From Nocardia cyriacigeorgica (GTDB lineage Bacteria; Actinomycetota; Actinomycetes; Mycobacteriales; Mycobacteriaceae): DNA of 64,000 nt. Of this stretch, positions 60,321 to 64,000 are shown piece after piece. Under the pieces are notes generated by a model, which did no database searches, was not told the origin of the DNA, and worked only from the letters and a program-made list of their open reading frames with translations. The DNA lies in NCBI RefSeq assembly GCF_029868385.1, contig NZ_JARWNX010000022.1, forward strand, positions 62,001 through 126,000, in the 5' to 3' direction. Position 1 is the first letter of the stretch. Every line of letters starts with the position of its first letter. The translations under genes and the position numbers were made by a program.

Positions 60321-61043
60321 GTGCCGAACACCGAACAGCTGGAATCCCTCGGCTGGGCATATGGTGGTCGGATGGTGTGGGTGGCGATCGTCCTGGCCGT
60401 GGTGGCGGTGGCGCTGACCTGGTTCGTCGTCGTCGGCGACGCCGAGCGGCTGGTGGACGTGCCGATCATGGACTGGGTGATCGCCCATCGCAGCGACGCC
60501 CTCACCCCCGCCGTCGAAGTCGTCACGCACAGCGGTGGCACCATCGCCATGTGGTCGGCGGCGCTACTGGCCTGCGCGGTGCTCGCCTGGCGCAGACAAT
60601 GGCCCGAACTGGCGCTCGTCGCGGTAACCGGTGCGGGTTCGGCGGTGCTGATTCCGCTGCTCAAATCCGTTGTCGACCGTGAGCGGCCACCGATGGCGGA
60701 CCGGCTGGTGACCGTCAACAGCCATTCTTTTCCGTCCGGGCACAGTCTCGGTTCGGTGGTGGTCGTCGGTGTGATCGCGTTCGTCGTCGCGGTCGGCCTG
60801 CGGCGGCGCGGGCCGCGCCGGATCGTGGTGGGTGCCGCGGCGACGTTCGTCGTCCTGGTCGGGCTGTCCCGCGTCTACCTGGGCGTGCACTGGCCCACCG
60901 ATGTGCTCGCGGGTTGGACCATCGGCCTGCTGTGGCTGATCATCATGCTCACCGGCTACCAGCGCTACCGCCACACCCGACCACCCGTCGCGGAGGACAC
61001 CGCCGCGGCGTCGCCCGCGCCGTCCCGTATCGATACCACCTGA
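60321..61043 (+). CDS. PAP2-family membrane phosphatase
   Basis: 240 residues with six predicted membrane helices. The three PAP2 motifs are present: KSVVDRERPP, SFPSGHSLGS and SRVYLGVHWPTD. Candidate substrates are undecaprenyl diphosphate, decaprenyl phosphates or phosphatidate. It is the second PAP2 domain within 4 kb. GTG start. Confidence 0.9.
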   Translation: MPNTEQLESLGWAYGGRMVWVAIVLAVVAVALTWFVVVGDAERLVDVPIMDWVIAHRSDALTPAVEVVTHSGGTIAMWSAALLACAVLAWRRQWPELALVAVTGAGSAVLIPLLKSVVDRERPPMADRLVTVNSHSFPSGHSLGSVVVVGVIAFVVAVGLRRRGPRRIVVGAAATFVVLVGLSRVYLGVHWPTDVLAGWTIGLLWLIIMLTGYQRYRHTRPPVAEDTAAASPAPSRIDTT

Positions 61044-61073
61044 CACGATCGGCCGGTGACCGTGCAGATCGCG

Positions 61074-61097
61074 CACGGACGCGAATCACCGTCCGTG
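61074..61097 (+). terminator. Hairpin after the PAP2 gene
   Basis: CACGGACG (61074-61081) and CGTCCGTG (61090-61097) form a perfect 8-bp stem with an 8-base loop, 30 bases after the stop. No U tract. Confidence 0.45.
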
Positions 61098-61108
61098 GAT
61101 CTTCGGCC

Positions 61109-61246
61109 GATCACGTCGATCGACTACTCACCGGAATGCGTCGAGGCCCCCTGGATCACGGACGTCGACAGAAGTGCGTGGACGCCCCCGGATCACGGAC
61201 GCGACAGCAATGCGTAGACGCCCGCTGGATCACGGACTTCGACACC
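61109..61246. repeat. 37-bp tandem repeat, about three to four copies
   Basis: Two full 37-bp units lie at 61153-61189 and 61190-61226, each beginning GGATCACGGACG and containing GCGT-NN-ACGC. A partial third unit runs 61227-61246. A more diverged copy with an 8-base insertion precedes them from about 61109. The array fills the gap between convergent PAP2 and MerR genes. Units differ at several positions, so it is old or selected. Not a CRISPR: there are no unique spacers. Confidence 0.8.
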
Positions 61247-61286
61247 CCGCAAGCCCCGCGAGCGAGTGCGCACGTGGCTACGGACC

Positions 61287-62219
61287 TCACCGAGCGGGTG
61301 ATCCGGCGACCGACGCGTTCAGCGCCGCGTGCAGCCATCGTTGAGTCGTACCGGTGGTGACCGTGGTGCCGAGGATGTCCGCGGTCAACGTCCAATACCT
61401 GGTGCTCACCGGGTGTAGGTCGGGAATATTGCCGATCAGTTCACGCCGGAATGCCGGGGTGTCGGTGCGACCGCGAACCTCCGCGTGCGCGGTGACGAAC
61501 CGGTCGAGTTCGGCACCGACGGTAGGCCGATCGGCGGCGAGAACGCGTTCGGCGACGGCGGCGTGGGCCTCGGCGACCCCGAGGATCAGGGCCCGTTTGT
61601 CACGGATCTGGTCGGCGCGTGAACGCCAGAGCTGATCGGCGACGACGCGGCCCAGCTCCGGCGTACCGACCAGACGCACCAATTCGGCGAAGGTGAGGAC
61701 CTGATCCGGTGTCGGATGTGTCGGCACTCGCGGCACTTCCATCTCGATGAAGTCGTCGAACAGCGGCGCTGGCATCGCCGCGAGCACCCGCCGCCAGAAT
61801 TCGATCATCGTGCCGCGCGCGGCCGCCCGATCCTGTACGTCCGCGAGCGCGGCGATCCTGGCGGCGCGTTCGGCGGGCGGTGCCTGCTCGATCGCGAGCA
61901 GGCAGGCGTGCCGCCAGGACAGCGCGTCGAGTTCGGCGCGCACCCCGGCCCGCTGCTCGGCCAACGCGTCCTCGACCGCCAGCGCACCCGCGAGGATCTC
62001 GGCGATCGCCGCCAAGCCGAGCCCGAGCGCCCGAAACCTGCGGATCTCCAGCAACCGGTCGACAACGGCCGGTTCGAAGACGCGATGTCCGCCGGAGGTA
62101 CGACGCGACGGGAGCACTCCCTCATCGCAATAGAACCGGATGGTGCGCACCGTGACGCCGGTGCGCCGGGGCAGTTCGCCGATGCCCACCAGGTCACGGG
62201 GATGTGTGTCGTGCGTCAC
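61287..62219 (-). CDS. MerR-family regulator with large ligand domain
   Basis: 310 residues. N-terminal MerR DNA-binding domain (IGELPRRTGVTVRTIRFYCDEGVLPSRRTSGGHRVFEPAVVDRLLEIRRFRALG, about 13-68), then a coiled region and a 200-residue helical ligand-binding domain. GTG start at 62219. Divergent from the mycothiol-dependent enzyme gene, with a MerR-type operator between. Confidence 0.9.
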   Translation of the reverse strand: MTHDTHPRDLVGIGELPRRTGVTVRTIRFYCDEGVLPSRRTSGGHRVFEPAVVDRLLEIRRFRALGLGLAAIAEILAGALAVEDALAEQRAGVRAELDALSWRHACLLAIEQAPPAERAARIAALADVQDRAAARGTMIEFWRRVLAAMPAPLFDDFIEMEVPRVPTHPTPDQVLTFAELVRLVGTPELGRVVADQLWRSRADQIRDKRALILGVAEAHAAVAERVLAADRPTVGAELDRFVTAHAEVRGRTDTPAFRRELIGNIPDLHPVSTRYWTLTADILGTTVTTGTTQRWLHAALNASVAGSPAR

Positions 62220-62228
62220 CTTCGCTGG

Positions 62229-62250
62229 AACCTCCACCGGGCTGGAGTTT
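62229..62250. promoter_or_regulatory. MerR-type operator
   Basis: AACCTCCA (62229-62236) and TGGAGTTT (62243-62250) form an inverted repeat, seven of eight pairs, with a 6-base centre. It lies in the 68-base divergent gap, 38 bases before the mycothiol-dependent enzyme start, as for MerR activators. A second partial palindrome, TACGGTACCGGTA, follows at about 62252-62264. Confidence 0.5.
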
Positions 62251-62287
62251 CTACGGTACCGGTAGCCGCGTACACAGGAGGAACACG

Positions 62288-62908
62288 ATGACGCAGACCG
62301 CAACTCCGTCCCATGAGCAGGTGTGGCAGGCGATCGCCGCCGAGCGCAGACGCCTGATCGAGCTACTCGCGGCACTACCGGACAGTGACTGGCATCGGGA
62401 TTCGCTGTGCGAGGGCTGGCGGGTGCGTGAGGTCGTCGCCCATGTGGTGATCAGTTCCGGCGCGTCGACCGGTTGGCTGCTGTGGCAGCTGGTCCGCGCC
62501 CGCGGCAGCGTCGACCGGCTCAACCGCGATACCGCCCTGCGCCTGGCCGCGCGGGCGAGCACCGCCGAACTGCTGGATCGGCTGCGCGATCGCGTCGAGA
62601 CCCGCTTCACCCCGATCGGCACGACCCCCACCGATCGACTGATGGATCTGCTGGTCCACGGCCAGGACATTGCGGTACCGCTCGGTGTGCGCCACCAGAT
62701 CCCGGCCGATCCGGCCCGATGGTCGCTGCACCGGATCTGGACCATGGGCTGGCCGTTCCACGCCGAACGTGAGCTGGCCGGTTACCGGCTCGTCGCCACC
62801 GATACGAACTGGTCGGCGGGCTCGGGCACGCCGATCACGGCTCCGGCCTCGGAGCTGCTGCTGGTACTGACCGGCCGTATCTCGCCGACCGTTCTCGTCC
62901 CGGACTGA
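62288..62908 (+). CDS. Maleylpyruvate isomerase-family mycothiol-dependent enzyme
   Basis: 206 residues. DinB/MDMPI-type helical bundle with WRVREVVAHVVISSGASTG (metal-binding His in VAHV) and VHGQDIAVPLGVRH; typical for enzymes using mycothiol. AGGAGGA lies just upstream of the ATG. Divergent MerR regulator suggests induction by an electrophile or drug. Exact reaction unknown. Confidence 0.85.
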   Translation: MTQTATPSHEQVWQAIAAERRRLIELLAALPDSDWHRDSLCEGWRVREVVAHVVISSGASTGWLLWQLVRARGSVDRLNRDTALRLAARASTAELLDRLRDRVETRFTPIGTTPTDRLMDLLVHGQDIAVPLGVRHQIPADPARWSLHRIWTMGWPFHAERELAGYRLVATDTNWSAGSGTPITAPASELLLVLTGRISPTVLVPD

Positions 62909-63001
62909 GGAGTCACGGTGCCGTCGGATCGTCGTGGTGATGACCGTGCCCGCCGATCACCCTGCACTGGCGACTGCGCGCGGGGTGCCGTCGCAGGGCC
63001 C

Positions 63002-64000
63002 TCAACGGCCACGTTCCAGCGGCAGACCTGCATCCCGCCAGGCGATCACCCCACCGTCGAGGCTGTAGGAGCGATGCCCGGTACGTCGGGTGGTGGCGGT
63101 GAAGTGGCGGGACAGCTCGCCGGTGGGGCAGATGAAGACCACCGGGCGGGAGGTGGAGAAGGGGGTGCCGTGGGTGAGCAGATCGCCGAGCTGGTCGTCG
63201 GGAAGGTTGAGTGAACCGGGGACGTGCCCGATCCGGTAGGCCATGGCGCCCCTGGTATCTACCAGCACCGGATGTTCGGTGCGATCCAGCTCGCCCAGCT
63301 CGGTAGGCGTGAGCACCGGCGCCGCCGTCAGCTCCGCCGGGGTCGGCACATACCGCCGGTGCACGCCGCCGAAGAGGTCGGGCCTGCGTTTCTTGAAATA
63401 GGACAGATACGGTTCGATGCGATCGCAGACCACGATCACCGCGACGATCGGCTCGGTATCCGAACGATCCAGGGCGGCAAGCGTATCCACCGCCGCCGCG
63501 TAGGCAGCGCCGCTGGTCGGCCCGGCGAGCACGCCGTATCCGGTGGCCAAGGCCAGCGTCGCCTCGACCGCACGCGCCGAATCCACGGTGACGATGCGGT
63601 CGTAGAAATCGGGTTGGAACAGCCCCACATCCCACATCTCGTGCTCGGAGCGGATACCGGGGATGAAGTCGGAGCGTTCCGACACCACCGCGATGGTGCG
63701 CAGTTCGGGATGATGTTTGCGCAGATAGGTGGCGGCGCCGCGGGTCGATCCGGTGGTGCCGAGACCGCCGATCAGATAGTCGACCCGATCGATGCCGGCG
63801 GCGGCGAGGTCGTCGTGGATCTCGCGTCCGGTGCCGTCGTGGTGGGCCTGCACGTTCTTCTCGTTGGTGTACTGCGAGGGGTGATGGAAGGCGCCGGGGT
63901 GCTCGGCCATCGTCGCCTCGATCACCGAGTACACGTCATTGGGTGTGGTCGGATCGGGGCATTCGGAGAGTCCGGGCAGTTCCACGATCTCGGTGCCGAG
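63002..64000 (-). CDS. PLP-dependent cysteine synthase-like enzyme fused to rhodanese, 5' end outside window
   Basis: About 332 residues seen; the frame is open at the right edge, so the N-terminus, including the PLP-binding Lys, is missing. GGLGTTGSTRGAATYLRKHHPELRTIAVV is the PLP-phosphate loop region of cysteine synthase/cystathionine beta-synthase enzymes. From about 220 onward is a rhodanese-like domain (VLVDTRGAMAYRIGHVPGSLNLP, then VVFICPTGELSRHFTATTRRTGHRSYSLDGGVIAWRDAGLPLERGR) with Cys in CPTGELS at the active loop. The fusion suggests sulfur transfer coupled to cysteine metabolism. Confidence 0.85.
   Translation of the reverse strand, partial: LGTEIVELPGLSECPDPTTPNDVYSVIEATMAEHPGAFHHPSQYTNEKNVQAHHDGTGREIHDDLAAAGIDRVDYLIGGLGTTGSTRGAATYLRKHHPELRTIAVVSERSDFIPGIRSEHEMWDVGLFQPDFYDRIVTVDSARAVEATLALATGYGVLAGPTSGAAYAAAVDTLAALDRSDTEPIVAVIVVCDRIEPYLSYFKKRRPDLFGGVHRRYVPTPAELTAAPVLTPTELGELDRTEHPVLVDTRGAMAYRIGHVPGSLNLPDDQLGDLLTHGTPFSTSRPVVFICPTGELSRHFTATTRRTGHRSYSLDGGVIAWRDAGLPLERGR

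Noticed and set aside
61109..61246. CRISPR array
   Set aside because: The 37-bp units are directly adjacent with no unique spacers, and there are no cas genes.

Overview
The window is about 64 kb of high-GC actinobacterial chromosome. The order aconitase (acn) - acnR - DUF6676 membrane protein - ripA - moxR - DUF58 - VWA - fabG1/mabA - inhA - ferrochelatase - Rv1486c-like - NfeD - SPFH - TVP38 - mutA - mutB - meaB matches the Rv1473-Rv1496 region of Mycobacterium tuberculosis, so this is a mycolic-acid-making member of the Mycobacteriales. The extra lipid and regulator genes suggest Nocardia or a close relative. Genus is inference; the gene order is read from the sequence. I see no rRNA, tRNA, insertion sequence, phage gene or CRISPR array. 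One gene (at the right edge) is cut by the window, and one (an HtrA-like protease near 26.5-27.4 kb) looks broken.

Layout. 0-6 kb: a candidate IdeR/DtxR iron box and promoter ahead of an EntH-like hotdog thioesterase, then an MMPL transporter, an SDR, an ABC-F ATPase and a small HTH protein. 6.2-7.7 kb: a two-gene minus-strand unit that looks like a graspetide (omega-ester peptide) locus, a 149-residue precursor with a Thr/Ser/Asp-rich C-terminal tail followed 11 bases later by an MvdD-like ATP-grasp ligase. 8-9.5 kb: a FadM-type thioesterase, and a cupin divergent from a MarR regulator. 9.7-13.4 kb: acn and its repressor acnR, with an AcnR-type operator in the acn promoter. 13.6-22.4 kb: cell-wall and mycolate genes (DUF6676, ripA, moxR-DUF58-VWA operon, fabG1, inhA) and ferrochelatase. 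22.5-28.1 kb: accessory conserved genes including an NfeD-SPFH pair. 28.3-33.5 kb: the overlapping mutA-mutB-meaB operon for methylmalonyl-CoA.

33.5-64 kb is less conserved: an amidohydrolase-nucleoside hydrolase pair, a CoA transferase, a zinc-ribbon SDR lacking its catalytic Tyr, a Gln/Pro-repeat membrane protein, and a three-gene operon led by an EphD-like hydrolase whose nucleophile is Gly. That operon is divergent from a TetR gene across a region rich in palindromes. Then come an acyl-CoA dehydrogenase overlapping a TetR gene, a GlxA-type regulator with a cysteine hydrolase, a PrimPol/LigC repair pair, a cold-shock protein, a flotillin-NfeD pair, a TetR / stand-alone condensation-domain acyltransferase / MMPL set, a PAP2-diacylglycerol kinase fusion, an HxlR / second EntH-like thioesterase pair, a PAP2 phosphatase, a 37-bp tandem repeat, a MerR / mycothiol-dependent-enzyme pair, and a PLP enzyme fused to a rhodanese domain.

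The most promising candidates for something undescribed are the graspetide-like locus (6.2-7.7 kb), the iron-box thioesterase (0-0.6 kb), the 40.3-43.9 kb TetR/dead-hydrolase operon and the condensation-domain/MMPL set (52.6-57.3 kb).
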